This document shows, one piece after another, positions 46,487 through 54,753 of a stretch of 64,000 nucleotides of DNA. The notes under the pieces were generated by a model. It was not told the DNA's origin and did not search any database. It saw only the letters and a list, made by a program, of their open reading frames with translations. The stretch is from assembly GCF_019091085.1 (NCBI RefSeq), contig NZ_JAGXJY010000002.1, forward strand, positions 97,683 through 161,682. The letters run 5' to 3'. The stretch's first letter is position 1. Every line of letters begins with the position of its first letter. This DNA is from Mesorhizobium sp. GbtcB19 (lineage in GTDB: Bacteria > Pseudomonadota > Alphaproteobacteria > Rhizobiales > Rhizobiaceae). The position numbers and the translations under genes are program-made.

Positions 46487-47269
46487 ATGACCACTGCAAC
46501 ACTGGGACGACCCGGCAGATTCGAGATCGGCAGGGTGTTCAACACCACCTTCGGCGTCATTACCCGCAATATCGGGATTTGCGCAGGGCTGGCGTTGTTG
46601 TTTTCGGGACTGCCGGCATTCCTCATCAGGCTGTGGACGCAGCCGCAGCTGGACGCAGTGCTGCATGGCGATCCGGGCGCAATGGCCGACCCCAATGCGG
46701 TGTGGCGCAATTCATCTGCCAGCGTGATCGGCGGGCTGGTCGCTTTCGTCTGCTCGCTGCTCTTGCAATCGGCCCTGGTGCGAGCAACCATCGAAGACCT
46801 CAACGGCAAGCGGCCGTCCTTCGGCGACTGCATTCAGATCGCGATCCGCTTCCTGCTGCCGACGCTGGCGATAGGTCTGCTTGTCTATTTTGGTTCCATC
46901 CTTGCGATGGTCGCTCTTATCGTACCCGGCATCATCCTGTGGCTTGGCTGGTCGATGTCGGTTCCGGTCCTCATCCAGGAGCGGCGGGGCGTCTTCGGCT
47001 CGATGTCGCGCAGCCGCGCGCTCACCAAAGGCAGCCGCTGGTCGCTGTTCGGCCTGTTCCTCATTCTCATCATCATTGCGATGATCGTCCAATGGGGGAT
47101 GTTGCTGCTTCTGGTGCTGTTCGGCGGCATCATTGCCGAGATCGGCGCCGCGCTGGTGCAGACCGTGGTGTCGATGGTGCTGTCGATCGCTGCCGCAGTG
47201 AGCTACGTCGAACTGCGCCAGGCGAAGGAAGGTACCAGCATCGACGAGTTGGCGGAGATTTTCTCGTAA
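46487..47269 (+). CDS. Tandem membrane paralogue 1 (multi-helix, C-terminal E-L-A-E-I-F-S)
   Basis: A 260-residue membrane protein with about five or six helices, resembling the glycerophosphodiester phosphodiesterase membrane domain/DUF975-like group without any phosphodiesterase domain. It shares with its two neighbours an N-terminal F-x-I-G-R-V-F motif, the loop 'RATIEDLNGKRPSFGDC', the segment 'LIQERRGVFGSMSRSRALTKGSRW', and the C-terminus Y-V-E-L-R-Q-A-K-E-G. ATG 46487 is used; the large upstream frame overlaps two genes on the other strand. It is divergent from DUF4129 across about 90 bases, which suggests a shared role with the MoxR operon. Confidence 0.85.
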   Translation: MTTATLGRPGRFEIGRVFNTTFGVITRNIGICAGLALLFSGLPAFLIRLWTQPQLDAVLHGDPGAMADPNAVWRNSSASVIGGLVAFVCSLLLQSALVRATIEDLNGKRPSFGDCIQIAIRFLLPTLAIGLLVYFGSILAMVALIVPGIILWLGWSMSVPVLIQERRGVFGSMSRSRALTKGSRWSLFGLFLILIIIAMIVQWGMLLLLVLFGGIIAEIGAALVQTVVSMVLSIAAAVSYVELRQAKEGTSIDELAEIFS

Positions 47270-47462
47270 CCGAGCGCCCATCCCGCCCGGCATGCGAAGA
47301 ACGGAACCGTCGCCAGACTGGCGGGGAAGGCTTCGGCTGCCTCCGCTTATCGGCGGCGACATCAGCAATACGATTGGAGAATTGCAACGCCCTCGAACCG
47401 CAAGTATCAATCTTGCGGATACTGTTTAATTTTGCATATTCATTAGTTTGGGGGAATATAAG

Positions 47463-48344
47463 ATGGCGTCGATCGCAAGCGGCAGGCCGGAAAAATTCCG
47501 CATCGGCCGGGTGTTCAGCAACACATTCTCGGTTATCAGCCGCAGCTTCGGCCCGCTTGCGGCGATCGTTGGCTTGTTTTCCGCTGCGCCCACGTTGATC
47601 TACAATTTTTGGAACCTCACCCAGCTCGCCAGGATGCGCGAGGCCGCGGGCGCCTCTGCCTTCGAAAGGCCGGACATGGCAAGGCTGGCGGCCGTATCGG
47701 CGATTGCTGGGCTGGTGTTTCTGGTGCTCGGCTTGCTCGCGCAGGCAGCATTGGTCCGGCTGACGGTCGAGGACATGAACGGCAGCCGTCCGGCGGTCGG
47801 CGACTGTATCCAGATCGCGTTGCGCAGGTTCTTTCCGATGCTGGGCATAGGCTTCATTGTTTTTCTTGCCCTGATACTGGCCGGCATCGTGATCGGCATC
47901 GTCGCCTCCATTTTCGCCTTTGGCGGCGCCTTCGTCGGTGCGCTCATCGGGATTGCCGTGGCCGCTATCCCGGCGGCAATGTGGTTCATCAGCATATCGG
48001 TTGCGATACCGGTGGCGGTCCAGGAAAGGCTCGGCGTGTTCGGTTCGATATCGCGCAGCCGGGCGCTGACCAAAGGCAGCCGTTGGCCGATCTTTGGCCT
48101 GCTTTTGGTCATTGGCATCGCGGCCGGCCTGCTTCAGGCGGCATTCTCGCTGCTGTTCAGGTTTGCCCTGGCAACGGCCAGCGGCCTCAGCGGTACCGGT
48201 ATCTTCGTCGGGGCCGTGGGAGGCAGCCTGCTGTCGAGCATCTTCTCGGCGGTGATTTCGGTGGCGATCGCCGTCATCTATGTCGAATTGCGTCAGGTCA
48301 GGGAAGGCGCCAGCGTCGACGAACTGGCGGAGATATTCTCGTAA
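47463..48344 (+). CDS. Tandem membrane paralogue 2
   Basis: A 293-residue paralogue of the proteins on either side, with the same N-terminal F-R-I-G-R-V-F, the loop 'RLTVEDMNGSRPAVGDC', the block 'VQERLGVFGSISRSRALTKGSRW' and the C-terminus 'YVELRQVREGASVDELAEIFS' minus small changes. Extra residues widen the first loop and the middle helices (rich in Gly, Ile and Ala). ATG 47463 follows GGGGGAA by a normal spacing. Its 193-base leader suggests it may also have its own promoter. Function is unknown. Confidence 0.85.
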   Translation: MASIASGRPEKFRIGRVFSNTFSVISRSFGPLAAIVGLFSAAPTLIYNFWNLTQLARMREAAGASAFERPDMARLAAVSAIAGLVFLVLGLLAQAALVRLTVEDMNGSRPAVGDCIQIALRRFFPMLGIGFIVFLALILAGIVIGIVASIFAFGGAFVGALIGIAVAAIPAAMWFISISVAIPVAVQERLGVFGSISRSRALTKGSRWPIFGLLLVIGIAAGLLQAAFSLLFRFALATASGLSGTGIFVGAVGGSLLSSIFSAVISVAIAVIYVELRQVREGASVDELAEIFS

Positions 48345-48371
48345 GCCACAGCGCACAGGGACGATAACATC

Positions 48372-49124
48372 ATGGCATCAGCGGCACTGAACCCGGCTGA
48401 TCGCTTTCGCATCGGCCGGGTGTTCCACGACAGTTTTGCGGTGATTGGCCGCAATCCGCTTCTGTGTGTCGGACTGGCGCTGATCTTTTCCGGCCTGCCG
48501 CGGTTCGCCATCCAGTTTCTGGTGCTGAAGCGGATCGTCCATTTCACGCGATACTCGCCTCAGCACATTGCCTTTGCCGTTACCGCCGCCCTGGTCGCTA
48601 TGATCCTGGCGGCCGTTCTGCAGGCCGCGCTGGTACGGGTCACCATCGAGGATCTCAACGGTAAGCGGCCGACTCTCGGCGACTGCCTGGCCGTTGCCAT
48701 CTCCTTCTTGTTGCCAACGATCGGCATCGCGCTGCTCGCTACCTTTGGCGCCGCCTTTGCGCTGCTGGCGCTTGTCGTCCCCGGGGTCATCCTGTTCCTG
48801 CGCTGGTCGGTGGCTGTGCCAGCCCTGGTGCAGGAACGGCTCGGCGTCCTCGGCTCTATGGCGCGCAGCAGTGATTTGACCAAGGGAAGCCGCTGGGCGC
48901 TGTTCTGGCTATGGATAGTCCTCATCACCGCCGCCTACGCCGTCCAATTCGCGCTGGTCGCGATCGTGCCTGCTGTCGGAGCGATGGCAGGCATGTCGCT
49001 GGACGCATTAGCGAGCGCCGTCCTTTACATGTTGACCTCGATCGCGCCGGCCGTCTGCTACGTCGAATTGCGGCGGGTCAAGGAAGGCACCAGCGTTGAG
49101 GACCTGGCGGAGATATTCTCTTAA
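48372..49124 (+). CDS. Tandem membrane paralogue 3
   Basis: A 250-residue third paralogue, 27 bases after the second. It again carries F-R-I-G-R-V-F, 'RVTIEDLNGKRPTLGDC', 'VQERLGVLGSMARSSDLTKGSRW' and a C-terminus 'YVELRRVKEGTSVEDLAEIFS' minus small changes. The loops between blocks are much less alike than the blocks themselves, so selection appears to hold the cytosolic motifs. It ends 13 bases before a convergent TPR gene. Function is unknown. Confidence 0.85.
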   Translation: MASAALNPADRFRIGRVFHDSFAVIGRNPLLCVGLALIFSGLPRFAIQFLVLKRIVHFTRYSPQHIAFAVTAALVAMILAAVLQAALVRVTIEDLNGKRPTLGDCLAVAISFLLPTIGIALLATFGAAFALLALVVPGVILFLRWSVAVPALVQERLGVLGSMARSSDLTKGSRWALFWLWIVLITAAYAVQFALVAIVPAVGAMAGMSLDALASAVLYMLTSIAPAVCYVELRRVKEGTSVEDLAEIFS

Positions 49125-49137
49125 GCCTGTACTGCGC

Positions 49138-50835
49138 TCAGTCACAGCAGCTGTGTTCTGATCGTCCGTCCAGCGTCACGCTCGTCCGGCATAAGCACGA
49201 CGAAGTGATCGCCACGTCCGCCTTCGCAAGCGCAGCCGCAAGCTTCGCCTGCAGGCCCTGCAGATCCTCCTTTTCGCCACGCCGCTTGAGGCATTCGACC
49301 AGCCCGTGCAGTGCCCAGACATTGTCCGGATGCTGGGCGCAACGCTGCACGGCGCCGCTTAAGCCGAGATCGTCGCGATAGACGTGCTCGGCCTCGGTCG
49401 CATGGCCCTGGTCGAGCAGAAGTGCGGCCAGCGCGTGGCGTGGCGGGTGCATCCAGGCCCATGGCTCGGTGTAGGACAGATTGTCGTCGAGTTCGACCGC
49501 GCGGCGCAGGTGGTCGTAGGCCTCGTCGTGCCGGCCCTGGTGGTAGGCGAACTCGCCGTCGAGCAGCGCCGCGCCCACCGCGAGCGACGCTTTCGTCGGG
49601 TTGCTGAGGAAGCGGCGCTCGGGCGAAATGCGTTCGATTTGCCGGCTAAAGAGATCGCGTTCGCGCTCGGCATCGGCGAATTCGCGCAGCGTCGCATGCG
49701 CCACGCCCTTGGCGTAGTGCTGCATGGCGGTGGTCAGGACATAGAGTTCAGGCTCGCCATTCATCGGTTCGTCGATGATCTCGCGCCAGCGCCCGAAGCG
49801 CACCTGAACATGCGATTTCATCGCGTGATAGCCCTCAACCGTCTGGGTGAGCTTCGGCCGCTCCGGAATGGCGACGACATCGCGCGTCACCAGGCTGCGC
49901 ACCTTGTCGGCCGCCCATAGGGCAGGGCGATATTGGCCAAGGAACATACAGGTGAACATCATCAGATGCAGATCATGGCAGCATCCAAGCAGGTAGTAAG
50001 TCGGTTCGCCGGCATAGGCGAGGTAAAGGTCGTTGGCGCGCACAGCCTTCTCGCTGGCGATTTTTGCCTTCTCATATTCGCCGCAGAGCACGTAAATGTG
50101 CCCCGGCATGTGGTTCATATGGCCGGCATCCGGGCACATCGTCCCCAGCCGCTCCGCCGAGCGTATGCCGCGCTCCGGCTGCGTCGACATTTCGAGCAGG
50201 TGGATGTGAAGATGCAGCGCCGCCGGATGCGGCGCAGCGCCTGCCTCGTCCGACATCCGGATCGAACGCTCGCAGATCTCCAGCGCCTCGATCACGTCCG
50301 AGTTCGGCGCCGGCGCGCCAGTCTTGAGGTTCCACAGCCGCCTGACCGTGCGCATCATCAGCGCCTCGACGGTGAGCGCCATCACGTCATGGTCGTCGGG
50401 GAACGCGCGAAAAACCTGCCGCATCGCGGTGGCATAGGCATTATCCCATTGCTCGAACTCGGCCGGGCTCACTCCATGCGGCTGCTGGAAACGCGCGGCT
50501 AGCGCCTCGATCAACCGCTGCTCGACAGGGCTTGCGCTTGCCGCATTGGCCCGCGCCAGTTCGACATGCTCGAAGCAGCGCCTGGCGGCCTGGTCGGCCT
50601 CCGCCTTGCCATGCTCCTTCCAGGTCAGGTTGTAAAAAGGCCCGGCGGCATAGGCGATGCCCCAATGCACGAAGGCGCAGCCGGGATCGGTCTCCAGCGC
50701 CTTCTCGAAGCACTTTATCCCTTCCTCGTGGTTGAAGCCGTAGCACCAGTTCAGCCCGATATCGAACCAGCGCTGCGTCTCGGCTGAGGAGGTGGAGATA
50801 GCGCGGCGATATGCGCCGAGGTCGAAGTGATCCAT
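49138..50835 (-). CDS. Tetratricopeptide-repeat protein
   Basis: A 565-residue cytosolic protein built of helical pairs with TPR character, for example W-C-Y-G-F-N-H-E-E-G-I-K-C-F-E-K-A-L-E-T-D-P near residues 31-52 and later units around 'GEYEKAKIASEKAVRAND' and 'GRHDEAYDHLRRAVELDD'. It has no signal peptide or enzymatic domain. The last 20 residues are unusual: C-L-C at about 547-549 and C-C at 563-564, with no counterpart in the rest of the protein. I start it at 50835. It lies after the amino-acid transport operon with an 83-base gap and may be its distal gene. Confidence 0.85.
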   Translation of the reverse strand: MDHFDLGAYRRAISTSSAETQRWFDIGLNWCYGFNHEEGIKCFEKALETDPGCAFVHWGIAYAAGPFYNLTWKEHGKAEADQAARRCFEHVELARANAASASPVEQRLIEALAARFQQPHGVSPAEFEQWDNAYATAMRQVFRAFPDDHDVMALTVEALMMRTVRRLWNLKTGAPAPNSDVIEALEICERSIRMSDEAGAAPHPAALHLHIHLLEMSTQPERGIRSAERLGTMCPDAGHMNHMPGHIYVLCGEYEKAKIASEKAVRANDLYLAYAGEPTYYLLGCCHDLHLMMFTCMFLGQYRPALWAADKVRSLVTRDVVAIPERPKLTQTVEGYHAMKSHVQVRFGRWREIIDEPMNGEPELYVLTTAMQHYAKGVAHATLREFADAERERDLFSRQIERISPERRFLSNPTKASLAVGAALLDGEFAYHQGRHDEAYDHLRRAVELDDNLSYTEPWAWMHPPRHALAALLLDQGHATEAEHVYRDDLGLSGAVQRCAQHPDNVWALHGLVECLKRRGEKEDLQGLQAKLAAALAKADVAITSSCLCRTSVTLDGRSEHSCCD

Positions 50836-50918
50836 GCCTTGCTGCTTCTCGCATTCGGGGCGGCGAGGCCGCTCAGGCGCAATCTGAGCCAAGAGACACG
50901 GGCATGGCAAACAGCTTC

Positions 50919-52043
50919 TCAGCCGTCGAACCGCGCAGGACGAAACGGTTGCAGCAGCGGGCTGGCCTTGCCACCGACGATCTCGCCCGCCAGCAATTCG
51001 CCGGCGATCAGCCCGAGCGTTGCGCCGCTGTGGCTGAAGACGACGTAATAGCCGGGAATGCCGGTCAACTGGCCGATCACCGGTTCGCCGTCGGCCGGTA
51101 TCGGCTTCGGTCCCATGTGACGGCTTTCAAGCTCCAGCGTGGGGTTGCCCTCCAGCACCTTCGAGGCTTCCTCGAGCAGGCCCGCGAATGTCGACGGCTT
51201 GGCCTCGTAGCTACCGTCGTCACGCACGATCACTTCATCCTCCGACCAGGCCGAGTCGAGCGCGAACGCGCCGTTCGGCGTCGGCCGGATGGCGACGCGC
51301 GGGGTGTTGAGCACGGCGCGCAGCGGGTGGCGGATCGGTTTGCTGAAGAGAAGCAGTGCGCGCGTCGTGCCGTCGCCGATGCGCCGCCCGGCTTTCGCCG
51401 CCATGGCCGGCACCGCCGGGCCGGTCGCGACCACCACGGCATCGGCGTCGATGACCTGGCCCGACGCTGCCCTCACGCCAGTCGCGCGGCCATTGGCGAG
51501 GATCACATCGGCGGTGCCGCCATCGGTCAGGACGCGTCCACCGCGTTCGCCGAATTCGCGCAGCAGGAAGCCGATAAGCGAAGGCAGGTCGACCCAACCT
51601 TCGCCGGCATTGAAGATGGCGCCTTGGCGAGAAACGGCCTTTGTGTCGATGCCTGGCGTGACAGCGGCGATCTCGGCGGGCGCAAGCAGCCGGGTCTCGT
51701 AGCCGATCGCCTTTTCGTGGCGGAAGATTTCCGCGATCTGGTTGGCGGCGTTGTCGGCGTCCCAGGTGAGCCCGCCGTCCAGGCGCAGCCAGGCGCCGCA
51801 CTCCTGTCCGGCGGCGAGCTTTCGGTAGCGGTCGAGGCCCGCGATGCGCAGTGCATGGTAGCCGGCCGAACGCTTGCGCGCCGAGTTCAGCCAGGCAAGC
51901 GAGCGCGATGACGCGCCATTGGCGACCGGCCCGTCGCTGACGATCGTCACCTGCGCGCCGAGCCGGACGAGATGAACGGCGGTTGAGACGCCGAAGATGC
52001 CGGCGCCGATGACGGCGACCTTGAGGGCGGATTTTTCAGTCAT
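50919..52043 (-). CDS. FAD-dependent amino-acid oxidoreductase (DAO family)
   Basis: A 374-residue flavoprotein of the D-amino-acid oxidase/DadA-like family. The FAD dinucleotide motif G-A-G-I-F-G-V-S-T is at about 13-21, the 'SSRSLAWLNS' segment follows, and the C-terminal FAD-contact 'FSHSGATLGLIAGELLA' is typical. It oxidises an amine or amino acid to the imino form; the substrate is not determined, though the adjacent polar amino-acid transporter points to the same compound. ATG 52043 is used. It is the third gene of the unit that starts at 54549. Confidence 0.9.
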   Translation of the reverse strand: MTEKSALKVAVIGAGIFGVSTAVHLVRLGAQVTIVSDGPVANGASSRSLAWLNSARKRSAGYHALRIAGLDRYRKLAAGQECGAWLRLDGGLTWDADNAANQIAEIFRHEKAIGYETRLLAPAEIAAVTPGIDTKAVSRQGAIFNAGEGWVDLPSLIGFLLREFGERGGRVLTDGGTADVILANGRATGVRAASGQVIDADAVVVATGPAVPAMAAKAGRRIGDGTTRALLLFSKPIRHPLRAVLNTPRVAIRPTPNGAFALDSAWSEDEVIVRDDGSYEAKPSTFAGLLEEASKVLEGNPTLELESRHMGPKPIPADGEPVIGQLTGIPGYYVVFSHSGATLGLIAGELLAGEIVGGKASPLLQPFRPARFDG

Positions 52044-52098
52044 GATTGCAGCTTTCGATGATCGGGCTTTGGCTTGGGAGAGGGCGCGGCGGCATCGC

Positions 52099-53613
52099 TC
52101 ACAGCACCTCGGCGAGGAATTGCCGGAGTCTCGGGCTCTTCGGCCGGTCGAAGATTTCCGCCGGCGGGCCGACCTCGACGATACGGCCCTCGTCCATGAA
52201 GGCGACCTGGTCGGCCACCTTGCGGGCGAACCCCATCTCATGGGTGACGACGATCATCGTCATGCCGCGCCGGCCGAGATCGGCCATCAGGTTCAGCACG
52301 CCCTTGACCAGTTCGGGATCGAGCGCGCTGGTCACCTCGTCGAAGAGGATGACTTCGGGCTCCATGGCGAGCGCGCGGGCGATCGCCACGCGCTGCTGCT
52401 GGCCGCCCGAAAGGCGACTCGGACGGTAGTCCGCGCGAGCGGCAAGACCTACTTCTGAAAGACGGGCTTCGGCCGCGCGCCGCGCCTGGCTTCCCGCCAT
52501 GCCTTTGATCCTGGTCAGCGCCAGCGTGACGTTCTCGATTGCCGTGTGGTTCGGAAACAGATTGAAATGCTGGAAGACCATGCCGACGCGCCGGCGCAGC
52601 ATCTCCGGTTTCATCGCCAGGATGCTCTGGCCGTCGAGCAACACGTCGCCGGCCTTCGGTTCGACCAGCCGGTTGAGGCAGCGCAGCAGCGTCGACTTTC
52701 CCGAACCCGACGGCCCGATGACGCAGGTGACAGTGCCGGGTTCGACCTTGAGCCTTATTTGCTTCAGCACCTGCAACTCGCCATAGGCCATGTCGAGATC
52801 GCGCACTTCGAGGCTGCCGGCCTTGATCGCCGGCCGCGCCGCGCCGGACGAGGCCGTGTCCTTCAACTCGCCGACCTCGACCAACCCGCTGACCACGCCG
52901 CCCGGCTTCTGCTTGCCGAGCCGCAGGCGGTTGTCGATGGTGTTGACCACATGGGTCAGCGGCACGGTGATGATGAGGTAGAACATGCCGGCCAGAAGCA
53001 GCGGCGACAGGTTGCCGGTGACCACCGCCTGGTCCTGGCCGATGCGGAAAATCTCGCGTTCCGACGCGAGCAGGCCGAGGAAATAGACGAGACTGGAATC
53101 CTTGACGTTGCCGATGAACTGGTTGACCAGGGCAGGCAGTACGCGGCGCACGCCTTGCGGAATGACGATCAGCCGCATGCCCTGGCCGTAGCTCATGGAG
53201 AGCGCGCGGCAGGCTTCCATCTGGCCGCTTTCGACGCTCTGGATGCCCGAGCGAAAGATCTCGCCGATATAGGCGCCGGCGATCAGGCTGAGCGCCAGTA
53301 TGCCGAGCGGGTAAGGGGAGGGGCCGAACAGCTCGCGACCGATGCGGGCAAAGCCCTGGCCGATCAAGAGGATCGTCAGGATGGCGGGGAGTCCACGAAA
53401 AATGTCGGTGTAGACGCGTGCCGGAATGCGCAGCCAGGCGGAGCGCGAGATGCCCATGACGGCAAGCACCATGCCGATGAAGATGCCGAGCACCGTTGAG
53501 GTCGCGGCGAGGATCAATGTATTCTTCAGCCCAACGGCAAGCAGCGACGGCAGCACCTCGGCCATCGCGTCCCAATCGAAAAAGCTGCGCTGAAGGTTTT
53601 CTAACCAGTCCAT
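52099..53613 (-). CDS. Polar amino-acid ABC transporter, fused permease and ATPase
   Basis: A 504-residue fusion. Residues 1-235 are a HisM/GlnP-type permease with about five helices and the contact loop 'EACRALSMSYGQGMRLIVIPQG'. After a linker of about 30 residues, the rest is an ATPase with Walker A G-P-S-G-S-G-K-S-T, signature L-S-G-G-Q-Q-Q-R and Walker B V-I-L-F-D-E-V-T. These parts are usually separate genes. The reading frame is continuous with no sign of a stop between the domains. It imports an amino acid delivered by the binding protein coded just upstream. Confidence 0.94.
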   Translation of the reverse strand: MDWLENLQRSFFDWDAMAEVLPSLLAVGLKNTLILAATSTVLGIFIGMVLAVMGISRSAWLRIPARVYTDIFRGLPAILTILLIGQGFARIGRELFGPSPYPLGILALSLIAGAYIGEIFRSGIQSVESGQMEACRALSMSYGQGMRLIVIPQGVRRVLPALVNQFIGNVKDSSLVYFLGLLASEREIFRIGQDQAVVTGNLSPLLLAGMFYLIITVPLTHVVNTIDNRLRLGKQKPGGVVSGLVEVGELKDTASSGAARPAIKAGSLEVRDLDMAYGELQVLKQIRLKVEPGTVTCVIGPSGSGKSTLLRCLNRLVEPKAGDVLLDGQSILAMKPEMLRRRVGMVFQHFNLFPNHTAIENVTLALTRIKGMAGSQARRAAEARLSEVGLAARADYRPSRLSGGQQQRVAIARALAMEPEVILFDEVTSALDPELVKGVLNLMADLGRRGMTMIVVTHEMGFARKVADQVAFMDEGRIVEVGPPAEIFDRPKSPRLRQFLAEVL

Positions 53614-53712
53614 CCGCCAACCTGCCTTGCTCGGCGACGGACCTCTCCGTCGCGCGATCTCTCACGGCCTGCCTGAAAGGCCGCCGGCATTCGCGCCGGC
53701 GGCAATTGCAGG

Positions 53713-54549
53713 TCAGTTCTTCTTGGGGAGATATTGCTCCGGCATCGGCGATCCGGGGAACCATTTCTGGTAGAGGTCGCGCCAGGTGCCGTCCTGCATG
53801 GCTTCGTGGATGCCCTTGTTCAGCGCCTCGCGGAAAGCGTCGTTGCCCTTGCGGATAACGAAGCCGGCCGGCGCGTCGAAGGACGGGATGTTGACGGCAA
53901 TCTTCAGCGCCGGATAGCGCTCGCCATATTGCTTGGCCGCCTCATAGTCGAGGAAGTGCCCGTCGACCGTGCCGTTGTTGAGCGCGGCGATGGCCGAGTT
54001 GTTGTCCGGGAATTTTACTAGGTCGGTATTGGTGAAATTCTTGGTGGCGTAGATTTCCTGCAGCGTGCCCTGGACGACGCCGAGGCGCTTGCCGGCAAGG
54101 CCTTCGGCGTTTGTGATCTTGGGGTCGGACGTCAGCACCGACAGGTACCCGGCAAGATAGCCGTCGGAAAAGTCGACCGTCTGCTTGCGCTTGTCCGTCG
54201 TGCCGATCGCCGCGACCGCCACGTCGAAGCGCTGGTTGGCGACCGAAGGCATCAGTGCCGAGAACTCCTGGCCGGTGAAGGTCACCTGGTCCGATTTGAA
54301 GCCCATGCGGCCGACCACGTTGAGGAAGAATTCGAGATCGAAACCGGTGAATTTGCCGTCGGCGGTGGTGAAGGCATAGGGCTTGGCGTCGCCCATCGTG
54401 CCGACGCTGATCGTCTTGGGGTCGATGAGATTGTAGGGATTGTCCGCCGCCCAGGCCTTGGGGAGCGAAAGCGCTGCCAGCGCGATGGCGAAGAAGATCG
54501 AGCCGATGCGCTGCCGCCGGCTCGCTGTGAAAAGACCTCTTATGCTCAT
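53713..54549 (-). CDS. Amino-acid ABC transporter substrate-binding protein
   Basis: A 278-residue periplasmic family 3 solute-binding protein. ATG 54549 gives a signal peptide ending P-K-A-W-A near residue 34 and follows a GGAGA site. The fold markers are '[15 protein letters not shown]' with the ligand-carboxylate region, '[16 protein letters not shown]' containing a substrate-binding Arg/Lys, and 'LGVVQGT'. The ligand is an amino acid or related amine, unknown. It is the first gene of the uptake/oxidation operon and is controlled from the region with two palindromic operators. Confidence 0.93.
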   Translation of the reverse strand: MSIRGLFTASRRQRIGSIFFAIALAALSLPKAWAADNPYNLIDPKTISVGTMGDAKPYAFTTADGKFTGFDLEFFLNVVGRMGFKSDQVTFTGQEFSALMPSVANQRFDVAVAAIGTTDKRKQTVDFSDGYLAGYLSVLTSDPKITNAEGLAGKRLGVVQGTLQEIYATKNFTNTDLVKFPDNNSAIAALNNGTVDGHFLDYEAAKQYGERYPALKIAVNIPSFDAPAGFVIRKGNDAFREALNKGIHEAMQDGTWRDLYQKWFPGSPMPEQYLPKKN

Positions 54550-54656
54550 TGGTTGTTCTCCACTCTGAAGATCGGTTTCTCGCCAGGCCAAAAGCTGCCT
54601 GACGGTCAATTTCGACACGGCTTCCGATGCGGCGCCTCCCAGCGCTCTTATTCTTA

Positions 54657-54670
54657 TGAGACCGGTCTCA
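54657..54670. promoter_or_regulatory. LacI-family operator, site 1
   Basis: TGAGACCGGTCTCA is a perfect 14-base palindrome with the central CG typical of LacI-family sites. It lies about 110 bases upstream of the binding-protein gene. Confidence 0.85.
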
Positions 54671-54678
54671 AATGCGAA

Positions 54679-54692
54679 TGAGACCGGTCTCT
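54679..54692. promoter_or_regulatory. LacI-family operator, site 2
   Basis: A second copy of GAGACCGGTCTC (54680-54691), centred 22 bases from site 1 (two helical turns), directly abuts a TTGACA -35 box (54692-54697) that points to the LacI gene. The two copies on one DNA face suggest cooperative binding by the regulator coded next door. Confidence 0.83.
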
Positions 54693-54753
54693 TGACATTT
54701 GTAGGCACAGCGGCGACCATTCGTCAACGCGTTTGAAAGCGACTTTCCAAGGA

